A stretch of 64,000 nt of DNA, from positions 62,001-126,000 of the forward strand of contig JAFIGS010000014.1 in NCBI GenBank assembly GCA_017849615.1, written 5' to 3'. This document shows, piece after piece, positions 53,903 through 62,302 of this stretch (the stretch's first letter is position 1; every line of letters starts with the position of its first letter). The DNA comes from Pseudolabrys sp. Lineage in GTDB: Bacteria; Pseudomonadota; Alphaproteobacteria; Rhizobiales; Xanthobacteraceae. The notes beneath the pieces are model-generated. The model was not told the origin of the DNA and made no database searches. It saw only the letters and a list, made by a program, of their open reading frames with translations. The translations under genes and the position numbers were made by a program.

Positions 53903-54816
53903 GCGTCCTCCTTCTTGGCCACCACCACCAAGCCCGGAACCGGCGCACCCTTCTCGGTGCGCGTCGAGGCGCGCTCGCAGATCAACATCCGGAGGCCGCC
54001 GCCGGCCACCGCTTCGCGCACATGCGCTTCCGCATGCGCATAGCGCAGCGTATCGCGCAGGATCACGCCGTCGCCGTCATGGGTTTCGACGGTGAAAGCG
54101 AGATAGCCGCCCGGCTTCAGGACGCGCTCAATCGGCGCGCCGATCTGCATGAGTTCATGGAAGTAAATGAAGACATCGGCGGCCAGAACGAGATCGAAGG
54201 AGCCCGGCGTTGCGCCGCGCAGATAGGTCATCGCCTCGGCGTCGGCGAGATCGTCATAGACGCCCTTGCTGCGCGCCACCGCCAACATGCCGCCCGACAA
54301 ATCGACGCCCGTAAGCCGCCCGCACAACGGCCGGAACAGATCGCCGGCCAGCCCGGTGCCGCAGCCGAGATCGAGCACCGCGTCGCACATCTCGGGCGCG
54401 CCGGCGCGGCTCAGCGCATCGAGCAGCAATTGCGGGCCGCGATAATTGAGATGGCCGGTCAGCGAGGCCTCGAACTTCGGCGCATAGCCGTCGAACAGCG
54501 ACTGGATGTAGCCGATCGGCATTGCGACCGGCGGCAGCGCGCCGAGCCGCGCCAGCCGCACCGCCGCGCCATGGGCGTCGCGCGGATCGGCCTGCCGCGC
54601 TTTCTCGAAGGCCGCGACCGCGCCCTCCTTGTCGCCGAGCCGCTCGCGCGTCTCGCCGAGCGCGAACCAGGCCGCGACAAAGCCGGGCGCCAGTGCCACG
54701 ACCTCCGCCAGCAGTTCCGCGGCGGCGGCGTGGTCGCCCTCGTCCATGAGCCCGCGCGCCCACTCGAAGCGGCGATCGGCGATCAGGTCGCCCGAGGTCA
54801 GGTGGATGGCACTCAA
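53899..54816 (-). CDS. TPR-containing SAM-dependent methyltransferase
   Basis: A 305-residue protein. The first ~95 residues hold two TPR units (G-D-H-A-A-A-A-E-L-L-A-E-V-V-A-L-A-P and a second ending A-R-Q-A-D-P-R-D). The methyltransferase follows with V-L-D-L-G-C-G-T-G-L-A-G at about residue 150, V-D-L-S-G-G-M-L and L-K-P-G-G-Y-L-A-F. It resembles class I methyltransferases with an NDUFAF7/BioC-like fold; the target is unknown. The start is a TTG without a clear ribosome site. Its stop overlaps the helicase start (TTGA), tying it to the repair operon. Confidence 0.87.
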   Translation of the reverse strand: MSAIHLTSGDLIADRRFEWARGLMDEGDHAAAAELLAEVVALAPGFVAAWFALGETRERLGDKEGAVAAFEKARQADPRDAHGAAVRLARLGALPPVAMPIGYIQSLFDGYAPKFEASLTGHLNYRGPQLLLDALSRAGAPEMCDAVLDLGCGTGLAGDLFRPLCGRLTGVDLSGGMLAVARSKGVYDDLADAEAMTYLRGATPGSFDLVLAADVFIYFHELMQIGAPIERVLKPGGYLAFTVETHDGDGVILRDTLRYAHAEAHVREAVAGGGLRMLICERASTRTEKGAPVPGLVVVAKKEDA

Positions 54817-54859
54817 GGGGCGCTCGCGCGTTGCGGTATGGATGCCTATCTAAACCGTC

Positions 54860-55909
54860 ATGCGGCCCGAACAAATCCTCGCCCCCATGCCGTCCGGCCT
54901 GTGCAGCAAGGCCGGCGGCTTTCATATCGACCCGACCCGGCCGGTGGACAAGGCCCTGATTACCCATGGCCATTCGGACCATGCCCGGGCCGGGCACGGC
55001 CATGTGCTGGCGACCCAGGAAACCCTGGACATCATGCGCCTGCGCTATGGCGAAAATTTTGCCGGCTCGACCCAGGCGATCCGCTACGGCGAAACCCTCG
55101 AGATCAGCGGCGTGCGGGTGAGCTACCACCCCGCCGGCCATGTGCTCGGCTCGGCGCAGATCGCCGTCGAGCGCAAGGGAACCCGGATCGTCGCGTCCGG
55201 CGATTACAAGGATGTCGCCGACCCGACCTGCGCGCCGTTCGAACTCGTCCCCTGCGACGTCTTCATCACCGAGGCGACTTTCGGCCTGCCCGTGTTTCGG
55301 CATAGCGATGCTGCCGGCGAGATCAGGAAGCTTCTGCATTCGGTCACGGTGTTTCCCGAGCGCGCGCATCTGGTCGGCGCCTATTCGCTCGGCAAGGCCC
55401 AGCGCGTCATCGCCATGCTGCGCGCCGCCGGTTACGACAGGACCATCTATCTCCACGGCGCGATGGAGAAGATCACCGCCTATTACCGGGAGCGCGGCAT
55501 CGATCTCGGCCCGGTCGAACTGGTGAAGGGCGCCAGGAAGGCCGAACTGGCCGGCACCATCACCATCTGCCCGCCGACCGCGATGAGCGATCTGTGGTCG
55601 CGGCGCTTTCCCGATCCGGTGCTCGCCTTTGCCTCGGGATGGATGCGCGTGCGCGCCCGCGCGAGACAGCGCGGCGTCACGCTGCCTTTGGTGATTTCCG
55701 ATCACGCCGACTGGGATGGCCTGGTGAAGACGATTGCTGCCACCGGCTGTTCCGAAGTCTGGGTCACCCATGGCGAAGAGGAAGCCCTCGTGCACTGGGC
55801 GCACATGCAGGGCATTAAAGCCAAGCCATTGGCGATCGTCGGCTATGGCGATGAGGAAGAGCACGAGAATCCGGCGCCTGCTGACGCCGAAACCGGGGCG
55901 AAGCCATGA
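54860..55909 (+). CDS. Ligase-associated DNA exonuclease (metallo-beta-lactamase/beta-CASP type)
   Basis: A 349-residue MBL-fold nuclease. The zinc motif H-G-H-S-D-H lies at residues 36-41, followed by S-G-D-Y-K, A-G-H-V-L-G-S-A-Q and a late S-D-H-A-D-W. This is the ligase-associated exonuclease of the bacterial four-gene repair set. It shares ATGA overlap with the ATP-dependent ligase downstream and is divergent from the methyltransferase-helicase-phosphoesterase arm, with a 43-base gap holding both promoters. Confidence 0.92.
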   Translation: MRPEQILAPMPSGLCSKAGGFHIDPTRPVDKALITHGHSDHARAGHGHVLATQETLDIMRLRYGENFAGSTQAIRYGETLEISGVRVSYHPAGHVLGSAQIAVERKGTRIVASGDYKDVADPTCAPFELVPCDVFITEATFGLPVFRHSDAAGEIRKLLHSVTVFPERAHLVGAYSLGKAQRVIAMLRAAGYDRTIYLHGAMEKITAYYRERGIDLGPVELVKGARKAELAGTITICPPTAMSDLWSRRFPDPVLAFASGWMRVRARARQRGVTLPLVISDHADWDGLVKTIAATGCSEVWVTHGEEEALVHWAHMQGIKAKPLAIVGYGDEEEHENPAPADAETGAKP

Positions 55910-57624
55910 ACCGCTTCGCCGAACTGCTCGACCGCCTCGCCTACGAGCCGGGGCGCAACAACAAGATCAAGCTGATCGCCGCTTATCTGCGCGAGACGGA
56001 AGATCCCGACCGCGGCTATGCGCTCGCCGCCATGACGGGCGCGCTGTCGTTCCGCAATGCCAAGGCCGGCATGATCCGCCAGCTCATCGCCGAGCGCACC
56101 GATCCGGCGCTGTTCGCACTGTCCTACGACTATGTCGGCGATCTGTCGGAGACGGTGGCGCTGATGTGGCAACCGAAGGCAGGCGATGCCTCAGCGCCGG
56201 CGATCGAAGACTTCCCGACCGATCTCTTCGCGACGCCGCGCGACGAAACGAAGCTGCTGCGCAACGATCCCTCGCCCTCTCTCGCCGAGGTCGTCGAGAC
56301 CCTCGCGACACTGAGCAAGGCGCAACTGCCGGCGCAGATCGCGCGCTGGCTCGACACGCTCGACGAGACCGGCCGCTGGGCGCTGCTCAAGCTAGTCACC
56401 GGCGCGCTGCGCATCGGCGTGTCGGCGCGCCTCGCCAAGACCGCAACGGCGAGCCTCGGCGGCAAGGAGCCGGACGAGATCGAAGTCATCTGGCCGGGCC
56501 TCGCGCCGCCTTACACCGGCCTGTTCGCCTGGCTCGAAGGCAAAGGCGACAAGCCGGTCAGCAGCGATCCCGCGCCGTTCCGGCCGGCGATGCTGGCGCA
56601 TGGCATCGAGAACGGCGACCTGGCCGCGCTCGATCCCGAGGACTTCATCGGCGAATGGAAGTGGGACGGCATCCGCGTCCAAGCCGTCGCCGGACGCGAC
56701 GAGAACGGCGACATGGTACGGCGGCTTTATTCGCGCACCGGCGAGGACATCTCGCCGAGCTTTCCCGATCTGCTGCCGTCGCTGCGCCAGCCCGGCGCCA
56801 TTGACGGCGAGTTGCTGATCCTGCGCGATGGCCGCGTGCAGTCGTTCAACGTGCTGCAGCAGCGGCTCAACCGCAAGTCCGTGACGCCGAAGCTGATCAC
56901 CGAATTCCCGGCGCATCTGCGCGCCTATGATCTGCTCGCCGATGACAGCGGCGACCTGCGCCACCTCGGCTTTGCCGAACGCCGCGAGAGGCTCGAAGCC
57001 TTTGTCGGCAAGCTCGACACGAGGCGCGTCGATCTCTCGCCGCTGGTTGCCTTCAAGACCTGGGACGAGCTCATCGCCGCCCGCGCCAACCCGGCCGAAG
57101 GCGGCGCCGGCGATGACGCCGACGCCGTCGAAGGCGTCATGCTCAAGCGCCGCGACGCGGCTTATGTGCCCGGCCGGCCGAAAGGCCCGTGGTGGAAGTG
57201 GAAACGCGACCCGATGACGGTCGACGCCGTGCTGATGTACGCCCAGCGCGGCCACGGCAAGCGCTCGTCCTTCTATTCCGACTATACCTTCGGGGTCTGG
57301 AACGGCGAGGACGTGCTGGTGCCCGTCGGCAAGGCCTATTTCGGCTTCACCGACGAGGAGCTTGCCGAGATCGACCGCTTCATCCGCCGCCACACTGTCC
57401 GGAAATTCGGGCCGATGCGCGAGGTGACCCATGAGCCCGATACCGGCCTGGTGCTCGAGGTTGCATTCGAAGGGTTGCAGCACTCGACCCGGCACAAGTC
57501 GGGCATAGCCATGCGCTTTCCGCGCATCAGCCGGTTGCGCTGGGACAAGCCGCCGCGCGAGGCGGACCGGCTGGAGACGCTGGAGACGATTCTAAATTCC
57601 GTCATTCCGGGGCGCGGGCATTAG
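55906..57624 (+). CDS. Ligase module ATP-dependent DNA ligase
   Basis: A 572-residue ATP-dependent DNA ligase. The adenylated Lys252 lies in E-W-K-W-D-G-I-R. It is followed by R-L-Y-S-R-T-G-E-D as motif Ia/III region, D-G-E-L as motif III, E-G-V-M-L-K-R as motif IV and W-W-K-W-K-R as motif V. Residues 1-200 form the DNA-binding domain and 350-560 the OB part. The C-terminal residues S-V-I-P-G-R-G-H and the stop codon come from a palindromic repeat that starts at 57601. It overlaps the exonuclease by four bases. Confidence 0.94.
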   Translation: MNRFAELLDRLAYEPGRNNKIKLIAAYLRETEDPDRGYALAAMTGALSFRNAKAGMIRQLIAERTDPALFALSYDYVGDLSETVALMWQPKAGDASAPAIEDFPTDLFATPRDETKLLRNDPSPSLAEVVETLATLSKAQLPAQIARWLDTLDETGRWALLKLVTGALRIGVSARLAKTATASLGGKEPDEIEVIWPGLAPPYTGLFAWLEGKGDKPVSSDPAPFRPAMLAHGIENGDLAALDPEDFIGEWKWDGIRVQAVAGRDENGDMVRRLYSRTGEDISPSFPDLLPSLRQPGAIDGELLILRDGRVQSFNVLQQRLNRKSVTPKLITEFPAHLRAYDLLADDSGDLRHLGFAERRERLEAFVGKLDTRRVDLSPLVAFKTWDELIAARANPAEGGAGDDADAVEGVMLKRRDAAYVPGRPKGPWWKWKRDPMTVDAVLMYAQRGHGKRSSFYSDYTFGVWNGEDVLVPVGKAYFGFTDEELAEIDRFIRRHTVRKFGPMREVTHEPDTGLVLEVAFEGLQHSTRHKSGIAMRFPRISRLRWDKPPREADRLETLETILNSVIPGRGH

Positions 57625-57705
57625 CCCGCGAGCCCGGAATCCATATCCCCGGTGCTGCGGTGTATGGATTCCGGGCCCGGCCCTGTCGGGCCGTCCCGGA
57701 ATGAC
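57601..57705. repeat. Intergenic palindromic repeat, family C (copy 2), overlapping the ligase 3' end
   Basis: Ends GTCATTCCGGGGCG and the inverted TCCCGGAATGAC, with inner GCCCGGAATCCAT / ATGGATTCCGGGC, match 37677-37786. The ligase stop codon at 57622-57624 lies inside it. Confidence 0.85.
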
Positions 57706-57753
57706 GAGACTGGCTTCTTGACCGCCGTCGCAACTTCGCCTCAGGTACCGCCC

Positions 57754-58062
57754 ATGCCAAACGACCTGGAGCCCGTGGAGCGCCGCATGAGCAACGACAC
57801 CGCTACCCGCATTTTCGGCGGCTCGCCGCTCGGCGTCCTCGTGCGCCTGATCCTGGTGTCGATCCTGGTCGGCGTCATCCTGTCGGCGCTCGGCCTCAAC
57901 CCGCTCGATATCTTCGAGAGCCTGCGGCGGCTCATCCGCAACATCTGGGACATGGGCTTCGACGCCATCCGCTGGGTGTGGGGGTATTTCCTGCTCGGCG
58001 CCGTCATCGTCATCCCGATCTGGCTGATCATGCGCCTCGTCAACGCGCCGCGCGGGAAGTAA
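57754..58062 (+). CDS. DUF6460-type small membrane protein
   Basis: A 102-residue protein with two membrane helices: L-G-V-L-V-R-L-I-L-V-S-I-L-V-G-V-I-L (about residues 27-45) and a C-terminal W-G-Y-F-L-L-G-A-V-I-V-I-P-I-W-L-I-M. Between them is a conserved L-N-P-L-D-I-F-E-S-L-R-R-L. The pattern fits the DUF6460 integrase-like family of alphaproteobacteria, of unknown role. The ATG at 57754 has AGGT upstream; an ATG at 57787 is the alternative. A repeat lies just upstream. Confidence 0.75.
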   Translation: MPNDLEPVERRMSNDTATRIFGGSPLGVLVRLILVSILVGVILSALGLNPLDIFESLRRLIRNIWDMGFDAIRWVWGYFLLGAVIVIPIWLIMRLVNAPRGK

Positions 58063-58074
58063 ACCGGCCGGACC

Positions 58075-59394
58075 TTGTCCTCCCACATCGAGATCAATTC
58101 GGCGCGCATCTTTGCGCTCGCCGCTCCGGCGATGCTCGCCAACATCACGACGCCGCTGCTCGGCGTGGTGGCGACGACGGTCATCGGCCGCCTCGGCGAT
58201 GCCGCCATTCTCGGCGGCGTCGCGATGGCGGCGCTGGTGTTCGATTGCATGTTCTGGCTGTTCGGCTTTCTGCGCAGCGGCACCGTGGCGCTGACCGCGC
58301 AGGCCTATGGCATGCGCGACCCCGACGAGCAGCGCGCTGTGCTCGCCCGCGCCTTGATGACGGCGGCCCTCGTCGGCGGGCTGCTGATCGCGGCGCGCCT
58401 GCCGCTGACCGATCTCATCTTCAACCTGATGGGCGGCAGCGCCGACGTCTCCGCGACCGCGCGCGAGTACTTCCTGATCCGGACATGGTCGTCGCCCTTC
58501 GCGCTGGCCAACTATGTGATGATCGGCTGGTTCGTCGGGCTCGCGCGGCCGCTCAAGGCGCTGTCGGTTCAGATCACGGTCAATATCATCAACATGGTTC
58601 TGACCGTGATCGCGGTGCTGTGGCTCGGCTGGGGCGCCAGCGGCGCGGCGCTGTCGGCGGTCATCGCGGAGGCCTGCGGTCTGGCCATGGGCCTCACCAT
58701 GGCGTGGCGCATGCTCGAAGGACGCTTCGAATGGCGCAGCCGCGGACATTTCGACCGCAACAAGCTGTGGCGCATGCTGCTGATCAACCGCGACATCATG
58801 CTGCGCACCGCGGCGCTGATCACCGTATTCCTGGTGTTCTCCTCGCAAGGCGCGCGCGCCGGCGACCTGACGCTGGCCGCCAATGCCGTGCTGCAGAACC
58901 TGATGCTGGCCGGCACCTTCCTGCTCGAGGGTCTCGCCAATGCTGCGCAGCAACTGTGCGGCGCGACCTATGGCGCGCGCGATCGCGCCGGGTTTGCCCG
59001 CGCCGTGCGCCTGCTGCTGCAATGGGCGGCGGCATTCGGCCTCGCCGTCTCGGTATTGTTCTATTTCGGCGGCGGCCTGGCCATCGACCTGATGACGGCG
59101 AGCGAGGACGTGCGCCGCGTCGCCCATGCCTATCTGCCGCTGGCCGCGCTGGTGCCGGCGATCGGTGCGCTCGGCTTCTGCTTCGACGGCATCTATATCG
59201 GCGCGACCTGGACGCGCGACATCCGCAACATGATGGCCGCCGCGATGGCGTGTTATCTGGCGATGTGGTGGGCGACGGCATCGCTCGGCAATACCGGGCT
59301 GTGGATTTCGATGCTGACGTTCTACTTCTTCCGCAGCACCTTGCTCGGGCTGCGCTGCCGCTGGCTCATCCGCGCCGAATGGCCGCCGCGATAG
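58075..59394 (+). CDS. MATE-family efflux transporter
   Basis: A 439-residue protein with twelve helices in two halves of six. It starts I-F-A-L-A-A-P-A-M-L-A-N-I-T-T-P-L-L-G-V-V-A-T, the usual MATE opening, and contains the F-L-R-S-G-T-V-A-L-T-A-Q-A-Y-G segment. MATE proteins export cationic drugs and toxins using proton or sodium gradients. A TTG at 58075 is the only start that keeps this N-terminus. The DinF subgroup is likely from the N-terminal pattern. It overlaps nothing; pyrD is convergent 9 bases away. Confidence 0.9.
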   Translation: MSSHIEINSARIFALAAPAMLANITTPLLGVVATTVIGRLGDAAILGGVAMAALVFDCMFWLFGFLRSGTVALTAQAYGMRDPDEQRAVLARALMTAALVGGLLIAARLPLTDLIFNLMGGSADVSATAREYFLIRTWSSPFALANYVMIGWFVGLARPLKALSVQITVNIINMVLTVIAVLWLGWGASGAALSAVIAEACGLAMGLTMAWRMLEGRFEWRSRGHFDRNKLWRMLLINRDIMLRTAALITVFLVFSSQGARAGDLTLAANAVLQNLMLAGTFLLEGLANAAQQLCGATYGARDRAGFARAVRLLLQWAAAFGLAVSVLFYFGGGLAIDLMTASEDVRRVAHAYLPLAALVPAIGALGFCFDGIYIGATWTRDIRNMMAAAMACYLAMWWATASLGNTGLWISMLTFYFFRSTLLGLRCRWLIRAEWPPR

Positions 59395-59403
59395 CGGGCG
59401 CCG

Positions 59404-60498
59404 TCACGTCGGCCAGCTATCCGCGGTGATGTCGGCGGCGTCGACGCCCACCATGGCGGCGAGCGACTCGCGGTTGCCGCGTTTGAGCGCGGCGGCGATA
59501 TCGGCCTTCATGCGCGGCACCAGTCCGATGCCGTGATAGATCAGGCCGGTATAGAGCTGCACCAAAGTCGCGCCGGCCTTGATCTTGGCGATGGCCGTGG
59601 CGCCGGAATCGACGCCGCCGACGCCGATCAGGGGAAAGGCGTTCTCGGTGCGCACGAAGGTCTCGGCGAGGATGCGCGTCGACAGGCGGAACATCGGCTT
59701 GCCGGACAGGCCGCCGGTTTCCTTGGCGCGCTCGTGATCGCGCAGGGCCGAGGGCCGCGAGATCGTGGTGTTCGACACGATCATGCCGTCGACGCGATGC
59801 TTGCGCGCGACACCGACGACATCGTCGAGTTCGGGCAAGGTGAGGTCGGGCGCGATCTTGACCAGCACCGGCGTCGGGCCCGTGCGCTCCTTCACGCCGT
59901 CGCGGGCCTCGATGACGCGGGACAAGAGTTCGTCGAGCGCGCTGGCCTGCTGCAGACTGCGCAGGCCGGGCGTGTTCGGCGACGACACATTGACGGTGAA
60001 ATAGCTCGCCACCGGCGCGAAGGTCTCGATCAGCCGCACATAGTCCTCGGTGCGATCGACCGAATCCTTGTTGGCGCCGATATTGACGCCGACGATACCG
60101 CCGTCGCGCGGCCGCGCCGACAGCCGCGCCAGCGCCGCGGCGGCGCCGCCATTGTTGAAACCGAGTCGGTTGATGACGCCGCCGTCCGATTCGAGACGGA
60201 AAACGCGCGGCCGCGGATTGCCGAGCTGCGGCCGGGGCGTCAGCGAGCCGACCTCGACGAAGCCGAAGCCGAATCGGAGCAGCGCGTCGGGCGCCACCGC
60301 GTTCTTGTCGAAGCCGGCGGCGAGCCCGATCGGATTGGGGAAATTCAGGCCAAAGGCGCGCACCTTGAGCTCGGGCGGATCGGCGGCCGGGCGGCCCCGC
60401 GGCACGAAATGCAGCGCCTTCAGCGCCAGATTATGGGCGTCTTCGGGGTCGAGGGCCCGCAGGAAGGGGCGCGACAGGCGATCAAGAAAGCCGATCAC
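59404..60498 (-). CDS. pyrD: Dihydroorotate dehydrogenase (quinone), class 2
   Basis: Fourth step of pyrimidine synthesis, linked to the membrane quinone pool. The 364-residue protein has the N-terminal helix of class 2 enzymes, G-L-A-A-G-F-D-K-N, the FMN motif V-G-S-L-T-P-R-P-Q, and N-V-S-S-P-N-T-P-G-L-R with the catalytic Ser. The late G-V-G-G-V-D-S-G motif is present. The GTG at 60498 with GGAG eight bases upstream is chosen over an upstream in-frame TTG. Confidence 0.95.
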   Translation of the reverse strand: MIGFLDRLSRPFLRALDPEDAHNLALKALHFVPRGRPAADPPELKVRAFGLNFPNPIGLAAGFDKNAVAPDALLRFGFGFVEVGSLTPRPQLGNPRPRVFRLESDGGVINRLGFNNGGAAAALARLSARPRDGGIVGVNIGANKDSVDRTEDYVRLIETFAPVASYFTVNVSSPNTPGLRSLQQASALDELLSRVIEARDGVKERTGPTPVLVKIAPDLTLPELDDVVGVARKHRVDGMIVSNTTISRPSALRDHERAKETGGLSGKPMFRLSTRILAETFVRTENAFPLIGVGGVDSGATAIAKIKAGATLVQLYTGLIYHGIGLVPRMKADIAAALKRGNRESLAAMVGVDAADITADSWPT

Positions 60499-60640
60499 CG
60501 GCAAAACTCCGCTGAACAAATCAGGCGCCCGGGGCCGCCTTGATTCCAAATGCCGCAGAGACATAAGCCCGGCGGGCGCCAAAAGCGATGCTCCCGGCAA
60601 ATTTCCTGTCGGAATTCGGGTATTCAGCCACAGAAACACT

Positions 60641-60670
60641 TGCTTTATACCCCCGATTCGAGGCTATAAT
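60641..60670 (+). promoter_or_regulatory. Sigma-70-type promoter of the S24 regulator gene
   Basis: TTGCTT (60641-60646) and a perfect TATAAT (60665-60670) are 18 bases apart. The likely start site near 60677 lies 17 bases before the ATG at 60694 and 65 before the preferred ATG at 60742. Confidence 0.65.
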
Positions 60671-60741
60671 TCCTACGTAATGACCGATAACCCATGCCTC
60701 CGGCTCCCGAGCGGGCCGCGGCCGCAACGCTGGTGCCTTTC

Positions 60742-61371
60742 ATGCTGACCCATGCGCAAATCTGGAATGCCATCGACCGCCTGGCCGAGCGCTCAGGGAT
60801 GACCGCCTCCGGCCTCGCCAAGAGGTCCGGGCTCGATCCGACCACCTTCAACAAGTCGAAACGCATCACCCCCGAAGGGCGGCCGCGCTGGCCCTCGACC
60901 GAATCGGTGGCCAAGGCGCTGGCGGCGACCAACACGAAGGTGGATACCTTCGTCTCCCTGATCGCCGACGGCACCAAGCCCTCCATCAGCAGCGTGCCGC
61001 TGATCGGCTTCGCCGAGGCCGGCGCCGCCGGCTATTTCGACGACGCCGGTTTCCCGGTCGGCAAGGGCTGGGAGAAGGTGAGCGTACCCAGCATCACCGA
61101 CGAGCACGCCTATGCGCTGGAAGTGTCTGGCGACTCGATGAAGCCGGCCTATCGCGAGGGCGACATCATCATCGTCTCGCCCGGCTCCCCGGTGCGCAAA
61201 GGCGACCGCGTTGTGGTCAAGACCCGCAAGGGCGAGATCATGGCCAAGGAGCTCAAGAAAAAGCAGGCCAAATCGATCGAGCTCAAATCGCTCAACTCGG
61301 AGCACCGCGACCGCACCTTGCAGATGTCGGACGTCGAGTGGATCGCCCGCATCCTGTGGGCGAGCCAGTAA
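60742..61371 (+). CDS. LexA-like S24-family regulator with helix-turn-helix domain
   Basis: A 209-residue repressor. Residues about 6-60 form an XRE-like helix-turn-helix (A-E-R-S-G-M-T-A-S-G-L-A-K-R-S-G-L-D-P-T-T-F-N with a break) and the rest is the S24 self-cleavage domain. Catalytic Ser132 in V-S-G-D-S-M-K-P and Lys169 in G-E-I-M-A-K-E are 37 apart, as in LexA. It is not LexA itself. It resembles phage-type or PrtR/cI-like regulators, yet no phage genes are near. An in-frame ATG at 60694 is an alternative start. Confidence 0.87.
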   Translation: MLTHAQIWNAIDRLAERSGMTASGLAKRSGLDPTTFNKSKRITPEGRPRWPSTESVAKALAATNTKVDTFVSLIADGTKPSISSVPLIGFAEAGAAGYFDDAGFPVGKGWEKVSVPSITDEHAYALEVSGDSMKPAYREGDIIIVSPGSPVRKGDRVVVKTRKGEIMAKELKKKQAKSIELKSLNSEHRDRTLQMSDVEWIARILWASQ

Positions 61372-61510
61372 GCGCCCAGCCCGTCAGCGGCCATGGATCG
61401 CGGCCGGCGATCCCGGTAGAGTTCCCTCGCACCGGCTCCTGAGTCGCGGCAACGGCGCGTCAGCGTTGTTGCCGCGATTGGTAGTCCGGTATTCCATCAG
61501 GGGGCTCGTT

Positions 61511-62263
61511 ATGGATCGTCGACATGCGTTGAAGGTGTTGGCTGGTATGGCGCTGTGCCCGGTTTGCGCATCGCCGGGTTTTGCCGCGGAAGGCGCGCAC
61601 TGGAGCTACGAGGGCGACCACGGCCCGTCACATTGGGGCGATCTCGACGCCGCCAGCAAAGTCTGCTCGGTGGGCTCGCAGCAATCGCCGATCGACATTC
61701 AAAGCAGTATCAAGTCGCAACTGCCGGCCTTGAAAATCACCTGGCCGAAGATGCCGGACATGATCGTCAACAACGGCCACACCATCCAGGTGAACGCCGA
61801 TCCCGGCAACAGCTTGACGGTGGGCTCGAGCAAGTACGAGCTGCTGCAGTATCATTTCCATCACCCGAGCGAGCATCTGATCGCCGGCAAGGCCTATCCG
61901 ATGGAAGTGCATTTCGTGCATCGCGAGTCGAGCGGCAATCTCGCGGTGATCGGCGCGCTGATGGCGGCCGGCAAGGCCAACGCCGCCTTCAACAAGATCG
62001 TGACCGCCATGCCGAGCAAGGAAGGTCCGGCGGTGAAGATGTCGGCTGCCGCCGACCCCAACCAGATGCTGCCGGCCGGCCGCAGCTACTATCGCTATTC
62101 CGGCTCGCTGACGACGCCGCCTTGCAGCGAGGTGGTGAACTGGCTGGTGCTGCGCGACCCGATCCAGGTCGCGCGCGCCGACATCGACGCGTTCGGCAAG
62201 CTGTTCCCGATGAACGCGCGCCCGGTGCAGAAGGACAACCGCCGCTTCGTGCTGAGTTCGTGA
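61511..62263 (+). CDS. Alpha-type carbonic anhydrase, periplasmic
   Basis: A 250-residue protein whose first 26 residues look like a Tat signal (D-R-R-H-A-L-K-V-L-A-G, twin arginine, then a hydrophobic core and C-A-S-P-G-F-A-A). The mature part has H-W-S-Y-E-G-D-H-G-P-S-H-W-G, S-P-I-D-I, and zinc ligands H115, H117 and H134 in H-F-H-H-P-S-E-H and M-E-V-H-F-V-H-R-E. This is the alpha class that hydrates CO2 in the periplasm. An intrinsic-type hairpin follows. Confidence 0.93.
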   Translation: MDRRHALKVLAGMALCPVCASPGFAAEGAHWSYEGDHGPSHWGDLDAASKVCSVGSQQSPIDIQSSIKSQLPALKITWPKMPDMIVNNGHTIQVNADPGNSLTVGSSKYELLQYHFHHPSEHLIAGKAYPMEVHFVHRESSGNLAVIGALMAAGKANAAFNKIVTAMPSKEGPAVKMSAAADPNQMLPAGRSYYRYSGSLTTPPCSEVVNWLVLRDPIQVARADIDAFGKLFPMNARPVQKDNRRFVLSS

Positions 62264-62274
62264 GGCTTGCTTGA

Positions 62275-62297
62275 TCCCTCCCCTTTCAGGGGAGGGA
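62275..62297. terminator. Hairpin between the convergent carbonic anhydrase and lysS genes
   Basis: TCCCTCCCCT and AGGGGAGGGA form a perfect 10-bp stem with a three-base loop. No strong T-run follows on either strand, but position suggests shared termination. Confidence 0.55.
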
Positions 62298-62302
62298 TAA
62301 CT

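Noticed and set aside
61211-61510. In-frame N-terminal extension of the carbonic anhydrase
   Set aside because: It overlaps the S24 regulator gene in another frame, and the ATG at 61511 starts a good signal peptide.
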